Origin: Acanthopleura granulata
Taxonomy: Eukaryota; Mollusca; Polyplacophora; Chitonida; Chitonidae
Direction: 5' to 3'
Assembly: GCA_016165875.1 (NCBI GenBank)
Contig: JABBOT010000003.1
Span: 21,612,873-21,676,872, forward strand
Length of the DNA: 64,000 nucleotides
How positions within the stretch are numbered: the first letter of the stretch is position 1; every line of letters begins with the position of its first letter. The translations under genes were made by a program, and so were the position numbers. Under the pieces are notes generated by a model. That model saw only the letters and a program-made list of their open reading frames with translations, made no database searches and had not been told where the DNA came from. Shown piece by piece: positions 47,401 through 62,400 of the stretch.

Positions 47401-50400
47401 GCAAAAATCAAATAAAACAAAAAGCAAATGAAATATTAAAAGGAAATGCATATAGTTGAAACCAAGTGTATATAGTTAATTATGGAATAATTATATTGTG
47501 TTTTGCTGTCAAATACCTCGTAAGTAACAGTCTCATAGAATTATTTGTTATTGGAATTGCTTTTCCATATTGTGTCCAGTCAACAGCGCAAGATGATGCA
47601 TTTATAATACTTCTGAATGCTTTTCATTAAACACAGGAAATTAATTAAAGAATACCGATTAAGTTACATGTTTATATGACCATCTGACCAAATAAAATTC
47701 TTTCTGCTTGAAATTTTACTTTTGTACATGTACATACACTGTGCATGCAGTTCATAGTGCAATGGAAGTCCTGCATTCACATGCGTGTGAAAGGTTCAAG
47801 TAGCAAAGGGAAGCAACTTGCTGTAAAAACAGCTTTGGCAATCTTTGAACAGAATTGCCGGCCTTGAATCCATCTGTTTGATGGAGGCTACGTTGGTTCT
47901 GTTCAGTTGATTTTATTACAGTTACATTTAATGTATAGACATAAAGGGAAAAATGGTACATGTACGTGTATGTTGAAAAATTGCTTTGCACGAAATAATA
48001 GTCCTTTTGTAATGTTATGTGTGTATTGCTGCTGACTTTGATTGCAAGCAAATAGACTGCCCTTCACTTTACGGAATAAAAATATAAGTCTGCATGTAAT
48101 ACTTATCTAACAAAAGCAGTCACCATTATCATAGTCTAAAATTTAATCTTATTGATTTATCAAGACAGAATGTGTGTACTGTACATGTTCATTGTGCATG
48201 CATACAGTATATTTCTGCTGTTATGGTAAATACATGAACATTTAAGATGATCAGATCTGAAGACCATTATTGTCAGTTAGTCAGAGACAGAGGCAATCAA
48301 GTGGAGCAATACACATTGTCACGTTGAGAAATGTACAGCTGTATGCACCTCATTGTTAACTAGTGACACTTACTGTTTTGATGGATGCCATTCTTGTATC
48401 CTTGTTCCTTTCGCAGATTTATTGTACAATGACTGTATTCAGCAGTACTGTGTTTCCTGCTCATATAAACATGTATGTACTTGTACATGCCTGCCTCAGT
48501 CACTCAAGTGTAGATCAAGCTAATTGTACTCCTTCCTTCTAACAGTACTTTAAAGTATTGCTTGTGTTACACTTCATGATGATTCAGTTTATTGGGCATG
48601 TATACAGAAAAATGCTCTTTATGAAACTAATTCTGTACATATACAGATGTTAGGATGTGTGCAGGGATGTATCAGGCTCTTCAAAACAAACCTTAAAACC
48701 CTTTCTAAAACCCGTATGACCATCAGAATCAGGAAAATTGAACAACTTATTCATGGATGAAATTTTCATTCGTTTGAGGTGTACGTATATCTACATGACT
48801 GAGGAATGGGTTTGTGACTGTGTGGTCAGTGATGTTCATGGTCTCACCTGAGCGGTGTTTAACGACTTCAGTGTCTTCATGTTCATATATACATGTGTAC
48901 ATAAGCGTTTACCAGTATGTCCTTGTGACGGGTAGTGTCACCAAACCACTAATCTCTGGATAAAATCTTATCTCCATGGCAACATGCATGTGTTTGTAAT
49001 CAGATTCACAGGAAAATTCACAGGAAAAGACATTAGATGTAAGATTTTGATTTCAACATTTGTGCAGCTGTGAGTTTGTGGTGCGAATATTCAGGTGCTG
49101 TAGAAGAGTTAAAATACACATTTAACAGAAGTGCATGAAAATTTTAAAAAAGGATTAAAATGAGTATGAATGTTTTCTTGTTGAGTTAGGCAACATCTAC
49201 ATGTACAGTGTATGAATGATGGTGTTTTCTGTTAATCACTTGTGTTTACAGGTGTGTTTTCATAAAATGTACATTACACTTGACAGGATATAACTGGATC
49301 AAGGTTCAAGTGGAAAAGTGCTTTTCTGTGGGTGTCTTTCCACGATTCAGGCTTAAGATCTTGGGTTGTGGAAAATTCCCAGCCTGTCTTCTTGTAACCT
49401 TTTTTTCAATCATCCACTTTCATGGAAGGGAGTGAAGGTACTGAAAAGCAGAGATGCTATGTTGTAGATATACAAGTACAATATGTACAATGTACATGTA
49501 CACAAGTACTGTACATGTAGTCCGACATGTCCCAGGTCTTTCTTTCATGACTCATTTTGCCATATGCTTCAGGTTCAATGTTTGTTATTTGTATCGGTGC
49601 CAAAGAAAGTAATGTTCTTTTATTCTGTACATTCAAAGGAGACATACATTGTACATGTACACTAATGAGCTACATATGTATGTGTACTGTATATATGAGT
49701 ATGACACACGAATTGCAATGAACTCATTATAGCTTAAGTGGAAGTATAATTGCATGTATATGACAGGTGAACAATTTAATATCTATATTCTGTTGAGGAT
49801 AAGTTATAAGTGAGCACCAGGTGCTTGTGAATTCATGATAAAGGTTTAGGAAGAATTGACTTCAGCATAGACCTTTCCTGTACAATAGATATTTACATTC
49901 GTGTACATCTGGCTATCCTGTTTGCTGTAGTTTCGACAAAAACAGGAAACCACTGGATGAATTTTGTATAGGGTTTTACCTCCTTTTCTGCCTCAAGAGT
50001 TTGTTAATTAATGTCCTTATGTATCAGGTAATTTACGAGGCTCCATAGGGACAATGCTTGACCCAGAGTGAGACCTAAACCATTACTCATTCTGCCCAGC
50101 AGTCTAAATTTTCCACAGGGCAATCTTTCCTGTTAGACATGCAAACACAGTCTAGTTTACTGTTCCCAGAGGGTTTGTGTAAGGGTTTGTTATTATTGAT
50201 AATCAATAAACAGATTCCAACAATTGACAAGTGCATGGGCCCCGTTTGACCCTCACCATTCTTCTATTTTGAGAGGGGCCCTTTTTTTCCTGGTATTCTG
50301 TACAGTTGAAGGTGCAGTCTTTACATATATATACATGTGGCTTTGTTAGACATGCTTCAAGTTAACCATGGCTGTCTAAATATACCAGACCGATTCATGG

Positions 50401-53400
50401 TGTCTAGGATAGGATATAGACCATACTAAACACTTATAGTTTTAGGACTAATGGAATACTGTTTGAGCTTTGAGGGTCACAGAGGGAATTGTTGATATCA
50501 GATCTCCCAGTGTAGGAAAGGTGCCTATATATTCACTGAATACTAGAGATTACGCTAATCAGCTGACAAGGCACAATAACCCTCTGTATTGTGTGACACA
50601 TAGGGGCTAAGGTCACATAGCTGTTCTCCAACGACCCACCTGGTTACCTGGCACCTTACCTTAGGTAATCACTTCGTTAAAGGGGGATGTCACGGCTGAA
50701 GTACATAGAGATATGTACCTGTGGTATGTATACACCTGCTGACGCTAACACACAGGCTTTTACACTAATTACTTTCTCTTCGTTCCCCACTTAGATGTCT
50801 CGGAGCAGCGTAATGAAATAGATTCACTGTCAGCATCGGGGTAATGTCCTGAAGAATGCTTTCATTTGTTAGAGTGAAGGCACAGAGAGGATAACTTGCC
50901 TTTAGTACATGTAGTTAGGGATTATAACATGTCAGTATTAATGGATTTGTTACACACGTGTGCTGTACAGATATCATATAGCACAGTTCTAGTATTATTG
51001 GTAGTCCAAAAGCCTGACAGTGACTAAAGAATTCAGATCTTAGGCATTTTATTTAAAACCCAAAATGATTACATGTATAGTTTCTATTTTGTTTGAACAT
51101 TTAACAGGGCTAAGAATATGTTTTATGAGTTTGTGGATGTCTGTTCTGTTTAGATAACATTATCCACAGTTCTGCCTGGATAGAAACTGTGTCGTAGTAT
51201 TATGACAGCTTGTGCAGGTACCTAGTTGTACACATGTATCTGAACCTTATAGGGGGACCTCCGTGGCTCAGTCGGTTAGCGCGCTAGCGCAGCGCAATAA
51301 CCCGAGGCCTCCCATCGATATGGTCGCTGTGAGTTCAAGTCCAGCTCATGCTGGCTTCCTCTGGGAAGGTCTGCCAGCAACCTGCGGATGGTTGTGGGTT
51401 TCCATCGGGCTCTGCCGGGTTTCCTCCCGCCATAATGCTGGTTGCCGTCGTATAAGTGAAATATTCTTAAGTACAACGTAAAACACCAATCAAATAACTA
51501 AATAAATCTGAACCATATAATAGTACAATGCAAGCAGGTACAATTTAATGTATACATGTTCAACTAGGCTTGTTTAACCTGATACCATTTGTACATACGC
51601 TCAGCTGGTGTCCCTTTCGTTGGCACCATTTGTATTTAGCGGTATTTTATATGTGTACCCACATTTGGTCATTAGTTTTGGTGATGGTAACTTTGGCCTG
51701 AGTACTTTTGTAGAAATACTGCTTCTTGGATGCACTTTAGTCATTGTTCACAGCATTAGATGTAGCGTGTACATGTACGTGTGCAGGTTGGTGAGGAGTT
51801 GTCGTGTCATGAAGTGAACAGTATACCACATGCACATGACAGAAAGTCATATGAATATTCATGATAACTACTTGCTAGAGCCATTAGTTTACCATATTGT
51901 TTTTGTAAAACATTAGGCTTAGACCATTGTATTATTCATGTGTGCTTGCTGTTTGCTGACAGCATGTTAGATTACTTGTAACTGGGCAGGGGTGTGGCTC
52001 ATCAAAACACATGGACAAGGGACAAGTCACATGTCATAGCTAGTCTGAAAGGCGGTGGTGTCGTCAGATCAAAGAGCAGGTTGGCTGGGGTGAATGGAAC
52101 TTGTTGATTTAGAACTTGATTTGTTAATTTGTATTCTGTATTTGCGTATACACGTGACCCTGGTAGGTGTACAGTCTTTACCTGGACAGTGTTAGGTTAC
52201 ATACATGTCTTTAAGTACATTTACAGATATAAAAGGATACAAACCATGTACATGTAAGGATAAAATTGTATAGACTGATTAAGAATGTTCATTAGATATG
52301 TTTTCATGCGGGTGTGTGTGATGTGTTTACAAGCAGTTTACATTCATCAGAATTTTAATTAGTATTAATTCATTATCTTGTTGTCAAACCCCAGGTTCAT
52401 CCTCATACTGATCACACAGTAGCTGTAGTGTGGAGACATTTGACCTGGTCATTATGTCTTAGGTCATACAGTAGGAACCCCTTTTCTGTTTGACCCTCCT
52501 GGAGGGTCCAGAGGGGTGGTCTCGCCTGCCGGAGCTGCCAACAGCTTGTGCCATGTGCAGCTGCTGACAGTGAGAGGTGTGGTGTAGGTCAGCCGTGCTG
52601 GCTACATGCGTGAGTCTCCAGGAATGTGCTGATGTGGACAGTTATGCATTAAGGCAGACAGTGTTCTCCTCATCCATGACTACGAGCCTCTGACATGTCG
52701 TAGCTGCTGAATGAATGAACGAATCGTTGCTGAATGAATACATGTACATGTGGCATGTTGTCAGTGGCATGCACATCTAAGCTCTCCTCAGCCAATGGTG
52801 GTAGTATACCATGTACATAGTGAGCTGGCACTATGATCGGAATGACTGGTGCTTCCAAGCTGAAGAGTAAGTGTATTGCACATATACATATAATGTTTTC
52901 CTTGATCATTCCCGCTGTATTGTATGGACAGCCCTGATATTGCTGGCCTGGTCAATGGCACACGAACGATTAGATAATATTGTAGAGACTTGGAGTGGAA
53001 ACATGCGGGCAGGCCAGTACCAGTAGCCTTGTCCTCACAGGGTCTATTTGTACTTGATCTGTGGAAGTAAACCAGGGCTACTGGAGCCTAGTGGAGGAGA
53101 AGATTGGTTGAACAGCCTCTATGTCCAGTGATGGTATGAGGAACAGTCAAAGGTTGGGTGGGCACAAATCATAACAGTGAACAGTCTCATTAGAGCTTAA
53201 GAGGCTTAGCCCAGGAAATCTGATACTTAAATAGCATTAGTGTGGCCACTGTGTTTATGTGTATGCATTGAGGAGATGAAATATCCTCAATTAGTCTAAA
53301 AGGGTGTGGACATATGGGTTGTTTTAAATGTGTTGCTCTTAAAATGATTCAGTCGCTGTAGGAGTCTACTTCAGTGTTACTAATTCCGAGACAGAAAACA

Positions 53401-56400
53401 TTTAGCCAATTCAGCCATGTTGGGCATGAGTCAGGTACACGTATATTGTGTTGGTTGTGAAATAGGGTGACAGTTGGCTGTGATACAGTGATGAGGATGG
53501 AGAGGAGGTTGAAGAGGCTGGTGCTGGTGATGAGGCCTGCTGGTGGTGCCATGTCTTATCTATAGATGGGGCTTCTGACTGTAATGGGGTTAGTGCAGCT
53601 GTCAGATTGGGTATTGATGAAGCTAGAGTTGAGTCATACTATTGATGAGGCTAAATATAACAGAATATCGAGGTAACTGGCGTGTTGTAGCACTGCTCCA
53701 GTCTACGCAGCACACCTCTGTGTACCATCTATGAACTGAATTTACTCACATTACTCAGATTTCTTCCATTTCAACAGACTTCATTGAGGCTACATACAGT
53801 GTATGTGCATGTACTGTACCTGACTAGCACAATTTACATACTGTATGCTTACACTAGTATGTATGAAGATGAGGATAGAATTGAATGTTAACCTGGTTAG
53901 CTTAGATGAACAGGTAAGGTGCATTGTCTGTATGTGTATCGTGGGCATGTGATTGTGTGAGGCCGTGTAAAGGCTGAGCCCTGTGGGGACCCATTCTCTG
54001 GACTGTCCCCGCTCTGATTTATTTCCCAGGGTGTCTGATGACTGTGAATGGATGTATGTAAGTAATACATATCTATGTGAATGACTATAACCATGTCTTC
54101 ATTGTGGACTGATAAACCCAGGATCATTCAACTGAAGTGCCTGCTGGATGAAGGGTATACACACAATGATCATGGGAAAACACATATTGTGTATTTATAT
54201 GTATAGTGTAATTCTTCTAATTTTTGAGATAAGCATTAGTACTGCAGCACACTGAAAGCATAATATTACATTTCTCTTGCTGTTTTTTTTATTAAGACAA
54301 GTTCATGTAATGATATGGATATGTTTATAAAATTAACCAACCATGTCAGAGAAAAAAAGAAGTGTAATCCTATTACAATGAATTTCTTGATTATTGGCTA
54401 AAAAGAGCAGACCAGATGTCTCAAAAATGAGAAGAATTTCTTATCTGACAAGAATGTGATGTACCCTAATTCCTCAACCTTTTCGCATATTATGGAGACA
54501 AAACTACATTGGTTGGATTTGCCAGTTTCAGGGTTACACAAAAAGTATAATTTTATCATTTAACACAGAATAATGCCTTCAGAATATGGTTGAATAAACA
54601 CCTTGCAAACATGTGAAAAGGTTGAAGAATTACAGTGGTACCTTGAACATGAGAAATATGAATATCATATCATTTCGTTCCTGTGAGAGCAGTATTATCA
54701 CTCTGGCATGTCACCTGGCCCATTCAAGCACACACAGTGTAGAAAAATGTCAAATTGGGACAGAATTGAGTTAAAATTGGCTGACAAGAAACTGTGGGTG
54801 ATGAATTGGTGTGCTTAGTAGTGTTGGGGGTGGAGAGAAAGCAGTGGATGATGATAGTCTGGGGCAGCTGTGTGGATGACTCAGATCCTAGATCACCTAG
54901 ATTACATAGTGGCTGTAAGTGTGGGGCTGGGGCGTCTCACACATGTGCCAGCCAGTGGGCAGTGGTATTGTTAGTGACATTCCTCCGCTTGACCTCTGAT
55001 AACTGGTGTGAGTCAAGATCCATCTGTGGGTTTCTGGTAATACATGTTGATGTTCAGTGAAGTACCGAGTAGGCAGTGGTGTGTGTATGTTGGTCATGTA
55101 ACACTTACGGGACTATACCTTATATGTGTAACTGAGTGTCTTAGGGTACGTATATCCTGGTATTGGTCCAGGAAGAGGACATATATATGAGACTTCCTTC
55201 ATCAGGATATGAAATTGTCTGGTACATGTAAGTATGAAATGATACTTTGTTGTTAGGTTTTTACTGGTTGAGTACATGCTTCTGTCCATACAGTCACATG
55301 GCTGTCAGTGTTCATAAGACACTGTACATGTAAGATGTGTGATGTACACCTAAGGTTGTCACTGATGTTAGAATTGTGTTAGAATTGCAGTTTTTCCCAC
55401 AACGTTCTGATATACATTTGTATAATACATATACATGCAGCGAAATTTACACTTGCTGAACTGAATGGAATAGTAACAGAAGGCATTTCAGTTGTGAAAA
55501 ACAAGTTAACAAATGGATGGCCAGGTTAAATCCAATTATCTCCTCTGACTATCTCAGTTGTGGCTGTACACCTTTTAAGTGTAGCTTTCAAGTTGACCAC
55601 CCCAGTCACATTGTGATGGATATTGCTGGCTCATTCGCCCTTAAGCCGTTCTAACAGTTGTTTGACTTGACAGTGGTCATGGGAGATCATGTCTGATCTT
55701 GACCAGTTCTGACCACTGTACAGCTTTGTCCTGGCTCAGTCCCCCCTCCCCAGGTAAAATGACCACCATTGTGTGGAGGCCATTCTCTGATTGTTGACCA
55801 AAATTGTAATCCCTGCCTTGTCCAGTGCACAATGTCCCCTGTGTGTATAGTTTAGCCCAGGACTTGCCACATGCCAGGTACAGTCACTGACTCCAGGTAG
55901 GGCTGGCCACAGAACGTCTAATTCACATGTGTCAGGATACCCCATGTATGAGGAAGGGCAGTCACAATGTAAAATGTTCCTGGGAGCACCATTGTAGAGT
56001 TTTCTGATATTCTGTTCCAAGATAGTTACAACAGATATTTTCAGGTGAGTTAAATGTGGTTACATTTTTCATGTGGCCATGTTGTCCTCCTTTGGATGTA
56101 GGTACATGTACATTTCTCATTCTAATGTTCGGTACATACATGTGGCAGAGGAAGTCTAGTACATACACCTTTAGTGCAGACCTAGGCATGTAAGTTGTAC
56201 GAGTGGACCATTTCAGTGTGAAGTCTAGACTGTGGGGGTGGTGACCTTCTAAGACTGTAGAAACTGGTAATCAAACCTGACATCTTGTAACGTGTTTCCA
56301 GGTTAATATCTAACATTGTTGGATCACTGAAGGCAATTTAAACTTACAGTGCATGTAGTAGAGGTGGTGAATGCGTCTATTACCTTAATACATGTAGGTT

Positions 56401-59400
56401 TCTGTCGTGGGTTAATATCATTTGATGCCAAGTTGATGGGTTTTATTAAGGCTGAAATGGATATACTGGCAAGATTCTGTAAATGTGTTTATATATATAT
56501 GTATATACACACACGCACTTTGCAGATACATGTATAGAAAAGGTTTGTGTGGATGTCAGTGTATGTTTACTGGAATGAACAGCTTGAAACTGTACACACG
56601 TCCTGCTGAGAACAGAAGTGTTTTTCAGGGAATTTGAGGCTGACTTAAGGGCCTGGTACTTTTACTTCTGACCCATGAGTTAAGTAGAAACCAACATGTG
56701 GTTTACACTATGGGAAAATTCTGCACACATGATTTCACAGAAAGCTGATACATGTATATGTATGTTTGTGAACTACTGTTTATGAGTGAGGTATAGTGTT
56801 ATAAAAAAAAAGGTCTACTCCACTGGGTGAAATCCAGGGGACAGGAAGCTTGAGGTGAGGAGATCGTGATGTAGCCAGTGTTACAGTAACTTTCTCTCCC
56901 CATGTCCCAGCTCTGTGTCACATGTGCTTTGGTGTTATGTTGTAATAAGTCTGTGGGTGTCACGGTCAAACCGTCATGCTGATGGTCGTCTAAGTGAGGT
57001 ACATGTAGTTTAGTAAGCTGAGAATTCTTTAGTCAGATTCTTCGAATGCCACTGACTGATTGATGCGTCATTCTAGGATTGTACTGTGAGTATTGAGGAA
57101 TTCCTGGTCCATGTGGATTTGTGGAGTGAAATGTGCAAATTGGTTCAGGAATGTTATCAGCTGTATTACAGTGTCATTATTAGGTCAGATTTCATGTAGT
57201 AGTGCCCCTCAGCAGCTAACTGTACTGTTTGATGTTCCTGTCTACTTCTATACATGTATGTATCGGGTTATATGCTGATGACTGTCTGCTAGTATGGAGT
57301 CAAGAACGAAGAACAGTGACAAACTTTTACTGAAGCATTTACCAGTAAGTTCAAGTGTGCACACTTACTTACTTACAAAATTATCATTTTTAGGACTTCA
57401 TGTGCTACAGAAAGTGCATATTTATAGGTTAGTCTGTGGATAAAATTTGATGTTCATGAAAAACTTGTCAGTTCTTTCCACGGTTGGCAGCACTTCTTTT
57501 GGAAGTTCACAAGTTTGGTGCTGTTTGAACAGAATACTTTCAATTTCTGTGTTGTATGACCGGTGAAAATGATTTCTGCATAGGAAGTGTTAAAAAGATA
57601 TGTTCAGTCTAAATGTGTTGAATGGCATGATATGAAATTCTGGCCTTGTAGTCTTGTAAGTGGTACGCTGGGAATCTCCAGAGCTTTGTTACCCTTGTTC
57701 AGTTGGCCTTGTTGGAGCCCACACATGTATAATGTGCAGCTCCAATGTTTGAGTCTTGTCACATTTGCCCATTAGAACTGTCAGCACTGTCCTGTTCGAC
57801 TGTCACATATCTGCATGTGGCTACATGTCCCAGGGAAAAGGTTATCCAAACCCCAAACTTGTCCCCACAGCCCTGTCTGGGTCCCAGTGACAATCCCCAC
57901 CATTGTCTGAAGGCAAAGAGAAAACAAAGGTCTGTGTATGTTCAGGGAGAAGGGACTGACGGCCGTAATTATTGTAACTCGGGCTAAACAAGACAGGGAT
58001 ATTTGTTCAGGACAAGACAACTGATGTACACACCACAGTGAGGGAGAAGATTCACTAACTAGGAGCACTCAGCCCAGCTTCTTTGTCGTCCTATTAACTT
58101 GTACAGTGTAAATGTTTTTTGAGAAAGCACTAGTTTGGTAATGTTGCGGGATAACCTGTTTGTTTGAGCGATAACTGGCCGAAAGAGGTATACCTGTATG
58201 GTTCTGTTCACACTGTGACCCTGTGTAAGGCTGTATAAGTCACTTGTGTTGAGTCTAATAGGGTTGATAGGGCTTGTGGTGTTCAGTCATCAGGACTGGG
58301 TTGTGGATCAGTGAAATGTCATCAAGAGTGTCATACCAAGGTAAATATGACCACTGGTTTTTTTCGGTCTACTCTCTCTTGATGTACCTGAAGGTAACTC
58401 CTGATGAGAAAAGCTTTTGTCCATGTCAGAACAGAATATTTCACCATACTAATAATGAAAGAACTTGTATATGTACTTTGGCACTCCAGAGAAATGTGAA
58501 GCAAAAAGATTTTATTGCACTTTCTGTGACTGAATGTGATTCTGATTTACCGATAGATGTACTTTGTAGCCTAGCTATGAATTATTAAGCAAGATATCCT
58601 CAATGCTACCAAAGTATTGTCTGTGTGAGTGCACTCACAGGAGATGTGTTTTTTATAGTGTGGGTGTTCACAACCGTAATTAACTGGTGTTCCAGACTCT
58701 GGGTGTTTTCCACTCACTCCCCTGGGATGTCCGGTATTGATCCAGAGATTGGATTGTGGTGTGGATAATGTAGTCTGACGCACTTACATTATCAGTTTTC
58801 ACCTGAGCGTACCTGTGCTGATGCACAGGTTAGTATACATGTAGATAGCTGGGGGATGACTCACTGTAGATAGCAGGATGTCAAAGTAAAGTGAGCAGGT
58901 AAAGAAAGCCCTCACAGGGTTAAGTTAGCTACCTTAATTGGTGTTCCTGCCTGTCACATGGTAACAGCCTGACAGCCAGGCCCATCTGTGTTATAGTACT
59001 GTACCTAACTATATAGTCGCACCATGGTATGAACTTATAAATAACATGTCACATGTTAGGGGTCTATGCATGGCTGCTTATCAACATTAATGACTTTTTG
59101 TCAGATGCCATGTGATGATATTGTGCCTGAAGTAAATCAGAAATTAATTTACTGACTGTGAATTAATGTAGCATAAATGTTGCATTTCATGAGGTGTTAG
59201 GGCTCTTGTTATGACTGGGTAACTTATAGGGAAATGTGGGTGTGCTGAGTGAATATCAAGGTGCTCCCGATGTTTTTCCAAGCGACCAGGTGTATAGTAG
59301 ACGTGACATTTACTGTGGCCTTGCTCAACTGCCAGTCATCATCTGGGGAGGTTAGGTTACAGAAAGGCAGATATTTGTGTACAAGTAGATACAAACCTAC

Positions 59401-62400
59401 ACCATTGTTCTGCCTGGCAGCCTTTCCGATTTCCTTGCAACGGACATAGGATATACATCTACACATAGCTTGTTACTAAACTACTTGGTAAGACCAATCA
59501 AAACGCATGTCAAATTTGAGGAGGAAACACAACGGTATTAACATGTTTCATGAATTATTATGTAGTGAATTTGACCTTATCATTTCATCCGTTGATCTTT
59601 GCTATCAGCAGTATGTCCAATGAAACGATGATGTCGTATGGAAAGATTTGTAAGTTAGAGCACCAAAAGGAAAACTTTGTGTTAGAACTTTATTAGTCTC
59701 GAAAAGTGCAAATTTGAGAGTGAAAGTTTGGGTCAAATACAGTATTTACAAGATGTGTTTAAAGGATATGCATGTATGTATTGGATTCTTGTCTGCATGG
59801 GGTTACGTACAGGATTGGCCAGGTTCATCTCTAGTTCACACAGAATGCCTGAGGCTACAAACACAGCCACTCTGACAAAAACATAACCAAAACTACATAC
59901 TTTTAGATACATGTGTTTTATGCCACCAGTGTCCTCCTTGCAGATGAAATGAGTAAATGTGAGAAAAAAAGCATTTGCCGTGGTGATAAATGATGTAGAC
60001 TAACCTGTTATTAATTAATTTTGGGTGTTCTAATGTTTCTGGGGAACCAGGTATTACATGTTAATGAACACAAACCGGTTCCTTGCCACAGCTACATGTA
60101 TGTGTATCTTTTGGAACTCCATGTACATTTTGCACTATGTACATGTCCATGTATCTCTCTCTCAACAGTGCATGTGTACAACAGACAGAGCAATCGGTGA
60201 TCCTTATGGTCAGGCCCTGCAGTAAATCACGGGCATAAATGAAGTTAAAGACACCAGTGAATTTGAGATAGGATGTTGTGTACATGTATACGCTAACTTG
60301 GCATTGGGGCAACGAACATATACACGTAAAGCTGACCAACTCTATGACATGTGACATACAGTACATACTGTGTTCCGTGCGTGCTTGCATGAGTGAGCTG
60401 AATGTGTTTAGATAGACAGGTGCAAATGAATTTAACATACCATGTTGTGTTTATGCTATTAATTGGCATTGGCTCAGCAGAAATGTATGGCTGACCAACT
60501 TTACGACACGAGACATACAGGTGCATACTGTGTTCGTGCCTACTTAGGTGAGAGAGCTGATTCTGTTTGAGGTGGACAGGCTCAAGTGTAGACAGTTAAG
60601 TGTAAATATTGCAGGTGTTAAGTTGTTGCTGAGCCCGGGAACTCAGGAGTCCAGTAGAATCCGGTACAAGTTCTATAGTTCAATGAAGAGGTACAGTGCA
60701 TGGAAAACTCTCTGAACTCAGTGTGACTGTCTGTCCAGTGAGGTCAAGCTGTGCCTTTGATCTGACAGCTGAGTCTCCTCACATACCACAGATAGTTTGA
60801 CTTTCACCTGCTTCTCATACACTGTGTAGTCCCCTTCATGTGTCTGGGTCTGTATGTAATAATAGGGCTTGGCTTCTTGCTTGGTACATGCCCGGAAGGA
60901 GTAGGGAACCAGTCCAACCCACTATATTCATGTACCCTCTGAGTCAGGTAGACATATCAAGCCTGCAAATAGGAGCTTTACATTTTTCAAAACAGTCCTT
61001 TGGTCGAAGTGGTATGACCATGTTTTCCATGTTATATAGTTCTGGACATAGTTCACGTGCGTCATACCACTCCCAACAGTGGGGTGTTTTCAAAGATGTC
61101 AGACGCATATTTACAGGTTTGCGTATATACTTAAGGCCTGGTAAGTTCTGTTGGATTATACAGTCAGATTATAGTCGCCTACACTGTAGATGTATGTAGT
61201 GTGTACACTGAGGCTGAATTATTGCCAGCTATTCCAGATGTATCGCCTTTGTCAATCTCCCTGTGGGATATGTCACTTCATGCATGAAAAGTCTTATATT
61301 CAGGGTAGATTGTATAAGATGTGTTTTGGAATTCCTCCAGCTGATTCCAGTAGACAGCTGGATGTTGATGAGATTGCGATGGGTATATGTATTTATAGAT
61401 GATAATAAGAACAGTTGGAACACCAGCGATGCCAAAGTAATTTGCAGTGAGTCTAAATTCTCAGAGAGACAGAGGCAGAGAGATGGAAAGAAAGAAAAAA
61501 AAATTTGTACAGCATGTACATGTCACGGTGTGCTATGTCTTGAAACTCAGAGGTAATTTTGCACAAATTGATAGTATGCCACTGGGAAATAATGTACAGG
61601 TATGAGGAAACTTTGTGTTCACTTTGCAGAGACGTTTAGTTATTTGCTGTCTAGAGATTTCATCTGCTGTATCACATCTGTTGTTTACTGCTGGATAAAA
61701 CCTCAGAGAATGTAGACTGTACTTGTATCAGTCCCAGTCTCCAGCTGTTTCAACTGCCTGTTCTATTTTAACCAGCTCACCTTATTGGTGGTAGTTTTTG
61801 TTGACAGACAGCTTGCCAGCTGTCTCTGATCACTCCCTTTACCCTACTCCCACATTTCAAGGCACTCTTGCTACCAGACTTTTCCCAACCATGTATTTTT
61901 TTTCGTAGTCGTCTCATTTACTTGCTGTATTTTTTTCTCTTCCTGGTAAAGTTCACATTTTCTAGTATCTAGGCAGCGCAGAATTACTGCCTCGAGTTTT
62001 TGTAGGATCATCCCCTGTCTATTGCTGAGCTTTGTCCAGTTTGATTTGCCCAGAATAGTGGAGGTCTACAGTTTAGTGGTCTCTTGTGATATCTACATGT
62101 ACATGTACATTCAGAAATGCGGTAAACCAGTAGCATATAATACCTTGGGTATTCTCCATTGATTTTGAGTTTACTGCCAGTCATATGTTGCAGACCTGGG
62201 TAGCACATGTAGATAGTTTTCCAGTTTGACAGTTGTACATGTACATTTATGCTCTTGTGCCAGACCATTTAGATATTATCAACATATGATGGGTTACTGG
62301 TGTTCGATCAACAGGCTTTGCTGGGTGGACTGTAGCTATATTTCTGACAAATAGCTGTTTGATTCTTTGCAGGAGGAGAGCCAACATTGTTAAACAGTAG

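Larger units (their letters stand above)
46691..62372 (+). other. Long coding intron of the Ser/Arg-rich gene
   Basis: Apart from the separately listed elements, no supportable exon was found, and no open reading frame with family resemblance on either strand. The sequence is AT-rich with very frequent TACATGTA/ACATGTAC palindromes. A degraded SINE-like segment is possible at 47345-47440 (caggtttcctcaactcg, then atcaaataaaac). Simple repeats include an AT/GT/AC alternating tract at about 56491-56516. Confidence 0.5.

Noticed and set aside
51252..51330. tRNA gene on the plus strand
   Set aside because: The A- and B-box-like sequences belong to the head of a full-length SINE with target duplications; there is no complete cloverleaf.
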